Assembly: GCA_964429235.1 (NCBI GenBank)
Contig: CAYSAQ010000001.1
Coordinates: 1-64,000 of the forward strand
DNA length: 64,000 bases
Origin: CAYSAQ01 sp964429235
GTDB lineage: Bacteria > Margulisbacteria > Riflemargulisbacteria > GWF2-35-9 > DYQY01
Direction: 5' to 3'
The notes under the pieces were generated by a model that saw only the letters and a list, made by a program, of their open reading frames with translations, was not told where the DNA came from and ran no database searches. Shown here piece after piece: positions 41,102 through 51,730 of this stretch (position 1 is its first letter; every line of letters begins with the position of its first letter). A program made the position numbers and the translations under genes.

Positions 41102-42588
41102 TACATTTTAAATACTACACTGAAGTCATCCTTGATGTCATCATATGAGAAACTAAAATCAACACAATTCTGAAATGGCAAACTGATAATATATTTCCTA
41201 TGATAATAAGCACCTGACCACTTCTGCTTCATATCAAACTCAAAAGTAAAATATGGAAATCTTAGCTGGAGGTTATACAACATATTGTTTTCATTACTTA
41301 CCTCGTACATATCATGCATAAATGGAGACGTTCCATTTAAGGCTAACATATACTCAGATCCAACCGAAAAGTGAAAAATATTATATGGAAATGATAACAT
41401 TACTGTATCCCAGCTTCTAGAATGCTTCATAGTCTGATAATCATTCTGCAAAGCACCAAGCTCATTATTGATAATAAAAGCCCCGAAACGAAGCTCTGTA
41501 AATAACTGGCTTTTTAACTGTCTACGCCAAGATATAGCATTCGTCTTTTTATTAAAATCCCACTCATCAAGCTCTGCATGTTCATACTTAGACTTTAAAA
41601 TATTATTATCATCAACTCTAAAAGTATTTTCTAATGATAACCGTGGCTCTTGGTCTACAAACCAATCATTAATCAATTCATTTTTATAATATTTTGCTTT
41701 AAATTTTAAACTATGGCGGTCAACATTCTCCTTATCAAAAAGATACCAAAGTAAATATCCAGGATCTTTCTCATGCTCAAAGAATTCGTAAGAATACTCA
41801 GCCCCACCTTGTAGAAACTTTGGATTGTAATAAATACCAAGATTAAGCATATTCTGGTCATTAAGAATCATAAAATGGTCCAAGCCTGTTTTCATGCCCA
41901 TCTTTTCTAAATAACCTAAGAAAAAGGTGCCACTATGAACACTATCAATATAATAAGGGATTCTTTCCTTTACATAATTTCCTTCTGCAGCGTTACTGCC
42001 AATCTCTGGAATTAACTCACTAAAATCACCATATTTATGACCACCCATAAAGTAAGCAGGAAAATAGAAAATTGGTACATCATAAAAATATAAGATTGAA
42101 TTAAACACCACCATGAATCCTATCTTAGGATAAATAACCATCTGACCACTTCTCATATAAAAAATTGGAGGGTCCCCATCACAAGCGGTGACTTTAACAT
42201 CATCTAAATGATATTCATCACCTACTGTACGTAAAACATCTCCATGAATAGAATATTTATCAAAATCCATAATGACATTATTTGCTGTCATCATCTTGTT
42301 TTTATTATTAAGGATAAGGTCCTTTCCTTCTATAACCTGACCTTTATATAAAATAGAAAAATCATCATAAAATCTAAAAACATCTTCTTCTGTATAGTAT
42401 TTAGCTAAGTCACTTTTAAAATGGTAAACATAGCTCTGTATCTGTACGTTGTTAGAAAGAACTAAAATACTTTCTTCAGAATTCAGGACAAAGCTATCAG
42501 CTGTAACATATACAGACTTATCTACTTGTTGTGAAAATGAAATACAAAGAGTTAGAACAAGAAAGACTAATCTAAGTCTACTGAACAT
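41101..42588 (-). CDS. LptD/OstA-like outer membrane LPS-assembly protein
   Basis: 495 residues with an N-terminal signal peptide (about 1-20). Residues 25-130 form an OstA/LptA-like beta-taco (VTADSFVLNSEESILVLSNN). The segment IYPKIGFMVVFNSILYFYDVPIFYFPAYF (in two parts around 150-185) is the LptD plug/hinge pattern. The barrel part is short: LptD is usually 700 residues or more, so this is a reduced form or a relative. It implies an outer membrane with LPS-like lipid. Overlaps dnaB by 11 bp. Confidence 0.75.
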   Translation of the reverse strand: MFSRLRLVFLVLTLCISFSQQVDKSVYVTADSFVLNSEESILVLSNNVQIQSYVYHFKSDLAKYYTEEDVFRFYDDFSILYKGQVIEGKDLILNNKNKMMTANNVIMDFDKYSIHGDVLRTVGDEYHLDDVKVTACDGDPPIFYMRSGQMVIYPKIGFMVVFNSILYFYDVPIFYFPAYFMGGHKYGDFSELIPEIGSNAAEGNYVKERIPYYIDSVHSGTFFLGYLEKMGMKTGLDHFMILNDQNMLNLGIYYNPKFLQGGAEYSYEFFEHEKDPGYLLWYLFDKENVDRHSLKFKAKYYKNELINDWFVDQEPRLSLENTFRVDDNNILKSKYEHAELDEWDFNKKTNAISWRRQLKSQLFTELRFGAFIINNELGALQNDYQTMKHSRSWDTVMLSFPYNIFHFSVGSEYMLALNGTSPFMHDMYEVSNENNMLYNLQLRFPYFTFEFDMKQKWSGAYYHRKYIISLPFQNCVDFSFSYDDIKDDFSVVFKM

Positions 42589-43921
42589 CTGCTATCTTTT
42601 CTTTTGATCTAAACTTCGTAATATCCTTCTGGAAGACTAGCTGACATTTCCCTGTAGGCCCGTTTCTATGTTTCGCTATAATAAGATCTGCCAAACTATG
42701 TGGACCAGAATTGTGCTCATAAAAATCTTCTCTATGAACAAACATGACTAAGTCTGCTGTTTGTTCTATTTCGCCAGATTCCCTCAAATCGCTCAATTTA
42801 GGAGTTTTGTCATTTCTTTGTTCTATAGAACGACTAAGTTGCGAAAGAGCTACTAACGGGACTTTTAGTTCCCTTGCGATAGATTTTATCTGCCTAGCAA
42901 TCTCCGAAATCTCCTGAGTTCTATTTTCAGACTTAGATTTACTTCCATGCATTAACTGCAAATAATCAATCACAATTAGATCTAGCCCTCTTTCGGCTTT
43001 TATCCTTCTAGACTTTGCTCTAATCTCCATTGCTGTAAGACCAGAAGAATCATCTATATATATACCCGCTTCATCTAGTCTACCCAATGAACGCATCAGT
43101 TTCTTCCAATCATTATCGTGAAGGTTTCCTGTTTTAAGTTTGTTTGAATCTATCTGTGCATCAGCACAAAGAATACGACTTACTAGTGATTCTTTAGACA
43201 TTTCCAAGCTAAATATAGCCACATTCTTTTTCTGATTAAGAGCTGCATCCATAGCCATATTAAGTGCTAACGCTGTTTTACCCATGCTTGGTCGTGCCGC
43301 AAGAATAACAAGGTCAGATTTCTGAAACCCTGAAGTAATTCTATCTAAATCAACAAATCCTGACGAAAGACCCAATAAGCTAGTCTCATTATTATACATA
43401 GACTCTATCTCATCCATTACATCACCAAGAATATCTCTAATATGAGTAAAGCTCTTTTTCATGCGCTTATCAGCTACTTGAAAGATTTGTTGTTCTGCTT
43501 GGTCTAGAATATCTTCAACTTCCAAAGATTCAGAAAAAGCTTGCTCAACAATCTTTGAACCTGTACTTATAAGATTTCGAAGAATCGCTTTTTCCTCAAC
43601 TATCTTTGCGTAATGCTCAACATTGGCAGAAGTACTAACAACATCTACTAAATCAGTAAGGTAAACCATTCCGCCTACTTGTTCTAGCTCATTATTAGTT
43701 CTAAGTTTTTCACTAAGGGTAACAAGGTCCACTGGCTCTGCTTTTGCTACTAGATCCAACATAGTTCTATATATTATCTGATGCGCTGTCTTATAAAAAT
43801 AATCAGAAGACAGCTTTTCTAGCACACGCTGAATTGCTTCAGCATCTATTAAAACTGCTCCTAGAACAGACTGTTCTGCATCAAGGTTCTGTGGTGGTAT
43901 CTTTTTATCTATGTCTGACAT
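42578..43921 (-). CDS. dnaB: Replicative DNA helicase DnaB
   Basis: 447 residues. N-terminal helical domain opening IPPQNLDAEQSVLGAVLID, then the RecA-like core with Walker A ARPSMGKTA, IVIDYLQLM (Walker B) and SDLRESGEIEQTADLVMF. It is the hexameric helicase of the replication fork. No intein is present (the core is uninterrupted). Confidence 0.97.
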   Translation of the reverse strand: MSDIDKKIPPQNLDAEQSVLGAVLIDAEAIQRVLEKLSSDYFYKTAHQIIYRTMLDLVAKAEPVDLVTLSEKLRTNNELEQVGGMVYLTDLVDVVSTSANVEHYAKIVEEKAILRNLISTGSKIVEQAFSESLEVEDILDQAEQQIFQVADKRMKKSFTHIRDILGDVMDEIESMYNNETSLLGLSSGFVDLDRITSGFQKSDLVILAARPSMGKTALALNMAMDAALNQKKNVAIFSLEMSKESLVSRILCADAQIDSNKLKTGNLHDNDWKKLMRSLGRLDEAGIYIDDSSGLTAMEIRAKSRRIKAERGLDLIVIDYLQLMHGSKSKSENRTQEISEIARQIKSIARELKVPLVALSQLSRSIEQRNDKTPKLSDLRESGEIEQTADLVMFVHREDFYEHNSGPHSLADLIIAKHRNGPTGKCQLVFQKDITKFRSKEKIADVQ

Positions 43922-43966
43922 CTATTCCTCCGATAAGCTTTATTATACCTAAGTAAGCTGATTTGG

Positions 43967-44791
43967 TTAAGCTGGTTTAACGAAATATCTTTTGGATACC
44001 TTTGTATGTATCTCTAATTCTTTAGAAACTGGATGGCTGTCCAGCTTCTTCCTAACTGTTCCTACCGCTAATTCTTTAGTATTACAATCTTTACTAAGAT
44101 GCGCTAAGAAAACATGCTTAGTACGCTTAGCATCTGACATCTCATATAAATATTCTGCTGTTTGATGGTTAGACAAATGTCCACTATCACCAACGATTCT
44201 ATTTTTAACAAATGATGGTCTATCGGAGTTTGCCTGCAGATTATGATCATAGTTTGCCTCTATGAAATAGACATCACTGTTACAATGAAATCGTTTCATA
44301 TTCTCCGTTAGATGTCCGAGGTCTGTCATAAAAGACATTCTGTGTCCATGTGCCTCAAAAACAAACCCAATATGTTCACCAGTATCATCATAATCCTTGC
44401 CTTTACCTAAATGAGGAAGTTTGCAGTAATAAACACTTAAATCTTGTACTTGCTCTTCATTGGAACCGTTCAATTCTTTAATTCTATCTTGATAAAGTTC
44501 AAGCTTTGGAAACTTCTTTAGAAGAACTCTTTTAGTTGCTGCCCTTGTATAGACATCCGCAGTGGTATTCTTTAAAAAAACCACAAGTCCTTGTGTGTGG
44601 TCTCCATGAGCATGAGTTATATAAACCCTATCAATGTCATGTACAGAAACATCAAAGCTCTCGAGCCCTTCTCTTACACGTTTATAAGAAATGCCGATAT
44701 CTACAAGAATCTTAACTTTGTTTGTTTCTACAATGGTGCAATTTCCAGAGCTTCCACTTGCTATTGGGATATACGAAAAAATACTTTTCAC
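43967..44791 (-). CDS. Metallo-beta-lactamase fold hydrolase, YycJ/WalJ type
   Basis: 274 residues. It opens SYIPIASGSSGNCTIVE and has the metal-binding THAHGDH (His60, His62, Asp64, His65), a second His in MTDLGHL, and NRIVGDSGHLSNHQT and HLSKDCN. YycJ-type proteins are 5'-exonucleases linked to mismatch repair or cell wall control in Firmicutes; the role here is inferred from similarity. Overlaps the DUF4380-like gene by 4 bp. Confidence 0.85.
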   Translation of the reverse strand: MKSIFSYIPIASGSSGNCTIVETNKVKILVDIGISYKRVREGLESFDVSVHDIDRVYITHAHGDHTQGLVVFLKNTTADVYTRAATKRVLLKKFPKLELYQDRIKELNGSNEEQVQDLSVYYCKLPHLGKGKDYDDTGEHIGFVFEAHGHRMSFMTDLGHLTENMKRFHCNSDVYFIEANYDHNLQANSDRPSFVKNRIVGDSGHLSNHQTAEYLYEMSDAKRTKHVFLAHLSKDCNTKELAVGTVRKKLDSHPVSKELEIHTKVSKRYFVKPA

Positions 44792-45573
44792 CGCCTATAA
44801 ATATTAAATTTCTGAGTTCCTATATAACAATCACCTGGCTTTAATGCTGTCATAGGCCAGACCAATTCAGCTTCTAAATAATAGTCATTTTTATATACTT
44901 CTATACTACATTGGTGAGGAAAATCTGTCTTATCATAATTTCGTGGTAAAACCAGCTCTTTCTCCATAACAACATCGCCAATATTGCAGGTTAGTATATT
45001 ATTTGATGCTACAGCACCTACTTTAAAGTCATCACTCTTATTTGGGTCTATAATATACCTATCGTTACGTTTCTCTATGCTTCCTTCTAATAACAACTGT
45101 TCAACTGTTATATCTGGAGGAAAATCAAATATCTTTAAATCATTACTGATAAAATTCATCTCTAAATCTTGATTTTTTAATTGGGAAATATTCCATAGTC
45201 CCCACTCTTTAATATCTTCAGAAACATTTTTAATAGAATTATTTACTATTAGTGCTCCAGCTTCAAAGAATATCTTTCTTTCCAATTGAACACCGTTCCA
45301 AACTTCTGACCTAACAACTACTGCATCATCGCTACGTAAGACTTTCCATGCTAACTGATCAAACTCAGCAAGAGGTGGCCAACTTCCCCATTTACTTTGA
45401 GGAGCTAACCAAAGAAAGTCTCCTCCATGATTAATCCATCCAGTAGAATTGTCCTCCTTCAGCGGAACATATAACAATGGTAATGATTGAAAATATATTT
45501 GCTCTATTCGTCCACCATGTAGTGGATTGATAATTACTTCAATATTTTTATCTAGGAGAGATATAGCTGACAC
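44788..45573 (-). CDS. DUF4380-like protein (galactose mutarotase-type fold)
   Basis: 261 residues. GGRIEQIYF, then HGGDFLWLAPQSKWGSWPP is the recognisable family pattern; the protein probably has an aldose-epimerase-like beta-sandwich, a fold that binds sugars. No signal peptide, so cytoplasmic. The GTG start shares its G with the stop of the giant GH8 gene (TAGTG), so the two are translationally coupled; it may act on the imported sugar. Catalysis is unproven. Confidence 0.65.
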   Translation of the reverse strand: MSAISLLDKNIEVIINPLHGGRIEQIYFQSLPLLYVPLKEDNSTGWINHGGDFLWLAPQSKWGSWPPLAEFDQLAWKVLRSDDAVVVRSEVWNGVQLERKIFFEAGALIVNNSIKNVSEDIKEWGLWNISQLKNQDLEMNFISNDLKIFDFPPDITVEQLLLEGSIEKRNDRYIIDPNKSDDFKVGAVASNNILTCNIGDVVMEKELVLPRNYDKTDFPHQCSIEVYKNDYYLEAELVWPMTALKPGDCYIGTQKFNIYRR

Positions 45574-48500
45574 TATGTATAGTTAGACTTCTCTTCGTCA
45601 TCTTTTCTTTTCTTCCAAATCAGATATATTACTATACCTGTAAGTATTAGAAGAATGATTATATATTTCCAGATGCCTGAATTACCTTCTCGTAAATCAT
45701 CATACATTTTAGGATTAAACTCATATAATGATGCTATTAAATATTTTCTAGTCTTATTCTTTGGGTCATACTCTACAGCTACTTTATCTTTTACTTTCAC
45801 ATAAGCAAGTGTCATTGGGCTATATGCCTTACCTAAATCTATCATGCCTCTATAAACACCAGTATTAATAGCTGTCTCAGTAAGACGAGCCTTCATTGGA
45901 TAATAATCTTCACCAGTAGGATAAATCATTACTGTAGTATCAAAAGCATCTACTCTGTGCTGATCTCCATCCTCACCAGTAAGCTCTATATATACCTTGC
46001 TAAACTTAATATTATCATCTTTAGCAATCTCTACTCTATATGCAGGGTCATGATAAAACTTGATAAACTCAACTAGGTTTGGTCTTGTATGCCCTATTCT
46101 ATAATTCTTATTCTTAAGGTAAATCCTTAACATCTGTAATGATTGGTCAGTAGTTCCGTTTGAATCTAGTAAGAACTGAACATTTCTAACTGTTGAAAAA
46201 TCAAACTCATCAGTTACGTCTATATAACGTTGATAACTATCACTCCAACCTTTCCACATTGTTCTATTTCTTATCTTATCTACTTGTAATAACTTTGTTT
46301 CAGCATCAGAACCAAATCCTTTTGCAGCAGACCATTCATAAATACCTGCACCCTTTTCTGAATCCCAAGCAGAAAATCCATTCAATACAGCTTTATTGCC
46401 ATACTGATCTTCTATATCAACTCTTAATTCTCCAGGATTATTTTCTAAATTCATCTCAATAACAAAGTCTTCTTTATCAGACCAGTCAGCAAAACGATTC
46501 TTTAATCCCCATGCTCCAAAATATGGATAAGAATCACCTCTATAGCGCTTGCTTACATCTAATACCTTCTCTGATTTTGCATCTTTTACTTTTAGAGTAT
46601 AAGATTTATCGTTCTGCTTTGATTCTGATATCCACCATGTGACTGGATACTTATCATTAATTCCACCATCTTCAAAATCATCAATAACATGAATCAGATC
46701 AAAAAGACCAACTCCATACTTCACTTGTTCATCTTTCTCTACTGGAGGGATTATAGTTATAGAACTGCCCCAAGCTGCACCTATAATATCTTCATTCTCA
46801 TAAGTATTCAGCCCCATCTTAAACATGCCTCTATATTTGCCAGTATTCACTTCTGTTTCCGTAAGTACTGTGTTAATAGACTTGTTCTCTACAACTTCGT
46901 CATTACTATAAATCTCTATATTAATATTATCTTTACTATTCTTATCGCCATCTTTACCTTTTATTTCAACATATATATCTTGTCCATTAATAATCTCATT
47001 AATCTCATACTTATACTCAGCATCGCGGTACAATTTTATATAATCAATATTCTTTGGGTTAGTATTTCCAATATGCTTATTACCTCTTAACAAATATAAA
47101 TTATCTACATATACAATCGAATCTGTTTGTTCTCCACCACCAATGCTTAGCTCTACATTTAAGATATTTCCTAATGTAAACTTATCTGTAACATCAATGT
47201 ATTTATCTAACGATGTATCATAAGATTTCCAAAATCTTCTATCTTTAATTCTTCTTACATCAATAGCGGATGCTGCTACTGCTCTTCCTGTAGAGTAATT
47301 TGATCTCCATAAATACCAGCCAGCTCCTTTATCAGCGTTATATGGATTATATGAATTCAGAATAGCTGTCTGCCTATTACTATCTTCAATATCCACCTGG
47401 ATATCACCAACATCTTCTGATAAATATATCCACATCTTAAATTCATTTTTATCATCCCATTTCTTAAGATCACCACTTAACCCCCACTTACCTAGGTACG
47501 GATAGTCTTTACTAAAAAATGTCTTCTTAATACGCATGGAATTTGGAGGAGACACAGCAAACTTATTAGTTATCAATAAGTCATAAGATTTTGTCTTCCC
47601 ATAGTTCTTAACGATAAAAGGAATAGTATAAGCTTTGTTCCACTCGTTAGGACCTACATAAGTTTTATCTGGATATTTAACTCCATCTATATATCCTGCT
47701 ACTTCAACAAAAGTTCCATCTAAGTAAAAATCAATGCCATCCTCAGCAAATTTTTCAAAAGCATTAAACTTAACATGCTTCGGTGTCTTCTGGACAACAT
47801 AGTCACCATCTTCAAGGTTATATTTGCTTAAAATATTTATATTCCCATCACTCTTTAGTGAACCATAGAAATTATGTGATTTTTGATCTGCAGACCATCT
47901 TAACAACCATTTATTATTTTGTTTCCATAAATAGTATCCAAGCTTTTTACCCGCAGGATATATTGGTTTGCCATCTGTAGGGTCTATATTATCTACCCAC
48001 CATGATTCAGGGCTAATTCCAGCTGCTATGTCATCAAAATCATCCAGTAACATTTGAAGTATAAAATCTCCAACTTTTAGTTTTCTAGCCAAGCCCTTCT
48101 TGGTATCTGAATATACTTTGATAGTATTTCCTGCACTAGCTCCTAATGTTCTATGTGCAAAGTCTGAGAAGACTCCTACTCGCAAATGCCCTCTATATAC
48201 TCCTGAATTAATATCAGTTTCTACTACTTCTAGCTTAATGTCATCACAACCATCATATTCATCAGTTGTCTCAATATTTAGCTTAAATCTATCAATTGTA
48301 TCCTTTGAAGAATCTTTTCCTCTTACCTGAATATAAAGATTATACTGTCCAAGAACAGAATTTTTCTCTATTAGTTCTGTATATTCCTTATCTTTATAGA
48401 ATTCAATATCATAAATAGTTTTAGGACTATTAAAGCCATAATAATAATTGGCTTTCTTTAATGTTAAATTATCTATTACTATATCTGAGGAATCTTTCGC

Positions 48501-51500
48501 TCCACCATGGACACAAAACATAACATTCCGAATAGAAGTAAGGTCTAATTCATTGGTGCGATCTATATTTCTTCCTTTATCAAAAGACCAACCTTTCCAC
48601 CAATTTCTATACCTGATAGCAAACGGTTGTACTAAGTCTGCATTTACATCAACACCATATGGGTTATTAGATCTCCATTTATACCAACCTGGCCCCTTTG
48701 ATTTGTTCCATGGATTATATCCATTTAATATCGCAACTGTGCCATCAGCATCCTGAATATCAACTCTTATAGTTCCAACATCCTTTTTAAGATAAACATC
48801 GAACTCTAACTCATCAAATTGAGTCCAATCTTTATGAGCTTCCTCAAAAATAACAGCACCTAAATAAGGGAAACTCTTTCCAATATACTCTTTATCTATC
48901 TTAAGCGCATAATCTGAGTCATAAGCAATGCTGTCACTCATATGCAATTTATATGTACCAGTCTCTCCATAGTTTCTCAGTACCAACGGTGCTCCAAATG
49001 CACTCAAACTCTCTGCTCCTATTTTAAAAGATTCAAGGTCATAGACTCCATTACGTTTAATATCAAAAACTACATAACTACCATCTACAGTAAAATCAAT
49101 TCCATCCATTCCTTGAATTTCAGAAAAGCTTAAATCGATATTTCGTTCTAATTTTCTTAGATGATCTGTTCCTTCTAAGTCTTTACCTTTTGTGTAACGA
49201 ATCTTTCCATCTGTAAGAATCATTCCATGAAATATTTCTTTCTCAGAACCAGCTAAGAAACGAATATGCCATTTAGTATCACGCCATATATATATTCCTG
49301 CATCTTGATTCACAACAAATGTTGGCTTTCCTGAACCAGGAAAAATAGAATCAGTCCACCAAGCAAGTGGATTAGCATCATTGTATGCACCGTTTTCAAA
49401 GTCTTCTATCAATGTAGGTATAATTATTTTGCCAATATTGTATATCTTATACAATGACGGTTTTTGATGGACTATTAGTTTTATTTTCTTACCAACAGAG
49501 GCTGCAATCATATCAGCAGCTTCACTACTCTTTAGTCCTACACTTGCTTTGCCAGTATAAACGCCCGTATTCTTTCCTGTCTCAACAACTTTCACAACAA
49601 TAGTATCTGCCCCAGCTTGATTAGACTCTATATCTAAATAAAAGAAATCACGATGAATTGGGTTTTTATCTTCTCCAACAGCTTTAACATAAAAAGTAGC
49701 TACTTTTATTGGTTGATTTTCATTAACTTTATAATTAAATTTAGGATCTAAGTATAAATCAAAATCTAATACATTGGGGATGTCATTTTCATATTCATAA
49801 TAATTATTAATTAACCCAGCGAAGTGAGCCAATCCAAACCAAGCCCAAGTACTACTAAAGTAATCCATCTGACCATTCCACTCTGAATGATCAAACACAG
49901 TCCAATAGCCGCCATTGGAACTCTTAGAATACCAACCATCGCCATCACTATATGGAGTTCCAATATCATCTTTAGGATTAACTATATCTAAAGGTACTTG
50001 CTTTGCTATATTTGCAGCTGTTTCGTTTGCTAGACGATCTTCTGGTATAACATATTCTCTTTTACTAAAGCCATCTGCTTCAGGAGTAATAAGGGGTGTA
50101 ACTAATTTCTCAATCATTGAAAAAGTCTTGTAAGTTGGGTTAGTTAGATACGATGCCCAAAAATAAGATAAGTAAGCACCATATTGTGCACAATTAGCTC
50201 TAGAGTCGTTAGCATTTGGAACATAGTTCTCGTTTATATCGTCAGGCTCATAGTTTGATTCATATAGATTATAAGCACCATCATGCCAGTATACTGATGC
50301 AAGCTTCTTTGTTTCATCATAGTTGTCAGTCATTTCCCAATCGCCTTTACGATCATGCATCTTATAGTATAAGAAATCATAGGGTCCAGTCTTACTATGG
50401 CGTTTTAGATACCTCTGTGCTCGCTCATCACTGCTCCAGTCATAATCTACAGCTATTCTCCATAGACCTCTAAAAGCATCCGTGCCAAACTCTGGTTCTC
50501 TTCTACTTAGTCCATCTTGAAAATTACCATCTTTATCAACACTAACCCAGTCAGGCAATAAATTTGGTCGAGGACCTTTTTTTCTTAATCTTGGATCTTG
50601 ATTGTGAGTATACCCTCTGTTATCTGTCCAATTCTTTAAAGGAATAACAGATGACCATTCAAAAACCTTGTATGATGAATCAACAACATCCATCCAATTG
50701 TGTTCTGGATCAAAGTCATCGAATATTCTATAAGTGAATGGAGATAGATAACCAGGCTCTATATCTTTTATATTATCTCCACCAGCGAAGTATCTATCGT
50801 TATTATTTATATAGGTCTCTTTTTTCCAAATATCTCCAACAATCTCTCTAGCATTTTTTTCATAATCTAAAAACTTATCACCTTTCTTACTTCCCCATAA
50901 TTTATGAGCAAAAATAAGACTAAGCGCTATATCTTCATCAGCATCTGATGCAGCATCATACCCATCTTTCCATGGTTCATTTGGGTCATTGCCTTTGGTT
51001 GGTTTCTGCCATCTATAATAAATAATTCCATCTTCTCTAATTCCATCACCATCTCTATCAGCAATTGATGGAGTCCAACGCCATGCAAATAAGTGATCGT
51101 TATCAATGCCTAATTGCTTAGGTGTCTTCCATCCATTTAAAGGACTTCCATCGTCTTTCCAATGATATACATATTTAAGCTGGCTGTGTTGAAGATTCTT
51201 CTTTGTCCATTTCCAAACTTTATCATAAGTCTCTCTATCTTTCATGAATATTGCACGAAGCATGGCATAAGAAGAAGATTCACTTACTACTAAAAGCTCA
51301 AAATTCTTTGTTGGATTAGACCAATCGATATCAGACAAGCCATCTTTATCAATATCTATAGAGTCCATAAATGCATATGGGGCACCATCATCATCAATCA
51401 TTTTGGGATGTTTAAACTTCCCAGACCACCAGTCTCCCTCAAAGTTTTCATGTGTTTTATAATGATTCCAAACAGACTCAAGAATTGGCAGTGAACGCTT

Positions 51501-51650
51501 CTGATACTCTGCTATAAGCGCATCAAGATTACGGTTACCCTGACAACCTCTTAGCAGTAAATATATTATAATAACTGCAATTATTGCGCTGATAGTATAG
51601 AAGATCTTTTTCTTGCGACTATTGGATTGTTTATACTGTTCTATTTGCAT
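45573..51650 (-). CDS. Giant membrane-anchored GH8 glycoside hydrolase
   Basis: 2025 residues. Signal anchor at about 16-34; a GH8 catalytic domain (about 45-610) with the proton-donor motif VVSESSSYAML (Glu124) and SDADEDIALSL (Asp236 region); then repeated beta-rich modules: an Ig-like unit ending in ETxxNTGVYxG (four copies), a jelly-roll-like unit with SYPYLGxWG and AxLNGYNPWN (three copies) and a third unit with IYIWRDTKWHIRF (two copies). A C-terminal transmembrane helix (about 1990-2011) is followed by KKRK, so both ends are in the inner membrane and the rest is periplasmic. GH8 enzymes cut beta-1,4 or mixed beta-glucans, xylan or chitosan. The modules probably bind carbohydrate. Confidence 0.85.
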   Translation of the reverse strand: MQIEQYKQSNSRKKKIFYTISAIIAVIIIYLLLRGCQGNRNLDALIAEYQKRSLPILESVWNHYKTHENFEGDWWSGKFKHPKMIDDDGAPYAFMDSIDIDKDGLSDIDWSNPTKNFELLVVSESSSYAMLRAIFMKDRETYDKVWKWTKKNLQHSQLKYVYHWKDDGSPLNGWKTPKQLGIDNDHLFAWRWTPSIADRDGDGIREDGIIYYRWQKPTKGNDPNEPWKDGYDAASDADEDIALSLIFAHKLWGSKKGDKFLDYEKNAREIVGDIWKKETYINNNDRYFAGGDNIKDIEPGYLSPFTYRIFDDFDPEHNWMDVVDSSYKVFEWSSVIPLKNWTDNRGYTHNQDPRLRKKGPRPNLLPDWVSVDKDGNFQDGLSRREPEFGTDAFRGLWRIAVDYDWSSDERAQRYLKRHSKTGPYDFLYYKMHDRKGDWEMTDNYDETKKLASVYWHDGAYNLYESNYEPDDINENYVPNANDSRANCAQYGAYLSYFWASYLTNPTYKTFSMIEKLVTPLITPEADGFSKREYVIPEDRLANETAANIAKQVPLDIVNPKDDIGTPYSDGDGWYSKSSNGGYWTVFDHSEWNGQMDYFSSTWAWFGLAHFAGLINNYYEYENDIPNVLDFDLYLDPKFNYKVNENQPIKVATFYVKAVGEDKNPIHRDFFYLDIESNQAGADTIVVKVVETGKNTGVYTGKASVGLKSSEAADMIAASVGKKIKLIVHQKPSLYKIYNIGKIIIPTLIEDFENGAYNDANPLAWWTDSIFPGSGKPTFVVNQDAGIYIWRDTKWHIRFLAGSEKEIFHGMILTDGKIRYTKGKDLEGTDHLRKLERNIDLSFSEIQGMDGIDFTVDGSYVVFDIKRNGVYDLESFKIGAESLSAFGAPLVLRNYGETGTYKLHMSDSIAYDSDYALKIDKEYIGKSFPYLGAVIFEEAHKDWTQFDELEFDVYLKKDVGTIRVDIQDADGTVAILNGYNPWNKSKGPGWYKWRSNNPYGVDVNADLVQPFAIRYRNWWKGWSFDKGRNIDRTNELDLTSIRNVMFCVHGGAKDSSDIVIDNLTLKKANYYYGFNSPKTIYDIEFYKDKEYTELIEKNSVLGQYNLYIQVRGKDSSKDTIDRFKLNIETTDEYDGCDDIKLEVVETDINSGVYRGHLRVGVFSDFAHRTLGASAGNTIKVYSDTKKGLARKLKVGDFILQMLLDDFDDIAAGISPESWWVDNIDPTDGKPIYPAGKKLGYYLWKQNNKWLLRWSADQKSHNFYGSLKSDGNINILSKYNLEDGDYVVQKTPKHVKFNAFEKFAEDGIDFYLDGTFVEVAGYIDGVKYPDKTYVGPNEWNKAYTIPFIVKNYGKTKSYDLLITNKFAVSPPNSMRIKKTFFSKDYPYLGKWGLSGDLKKWDDKNEFKMWIYLSEDVGDIQVDIEDSNRQTAILNSYNPYNADKGAGWYLWRSNYSTGRAVAASAIDVRRIKDRRFWKSYDTSLDKYIDVTDKFTLGNILNVELSIGGGEQTDSIVYVDNLYLLRGNKHIGNTNPKNIDYIKLYRDAEYKYEINEIINGQDIYVEIKGKDGDKNSKDNINIEIYSNDEVVENKSINTVLTETEVNTGKYRGMFKMGLNTYENEDIIGAAWGSSITIIPPVEKDEQVKYGVGLFDLIHVIDDFEDGGINDKYPVTWWISESKQNDKSYTLKVKDAKSEKVLDVSKRYRGDSYPYFGAWGLKNRFADWSDKEDFVIEMNLENNPGELRVDIEDQYGNKAVLNGFSAWDSEKGAGIYEWSAAKGFGSDAETKLLQVDKIRNRTMWKGWSDSYQRYIDVTDEFDFSTVRNVQFLLDSNGTTDQSLQMLRIYLKNKNYRIGHTRPNLVEFIKFYHDPAYRVEIAKDDNIKFSKVYIELTGEDGDQHRVDAFDTTVMIYPTGEDYYPMKARLTETAINTGVYRGMIDLGKAYSPMTLAYVKVKDKVAVEYDPKNKTRKYLIASLYEFNPKMYDDLREGNSGIWKYIIILLILTGIVIYLIWKKRKDDEEKSNYT

Positions 51651-51730
51651 ATCTATATATTATGCACATCTTAAGAAATATAGTCAATTAAATAGGTTGA
51701 GTTTTTACAGGTTTTATAAGGGCTGTAATG

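Noticed and set aside
46193..50473. Several plus-strand frames of 60-130 codons inside the GH8 gene
   Set aside because: They are antisense shadows with His/Ser/Leu-rich, non-protein-like composition and no ribosome-binding sites; the minus-strand frame is continuous and matches GH8.
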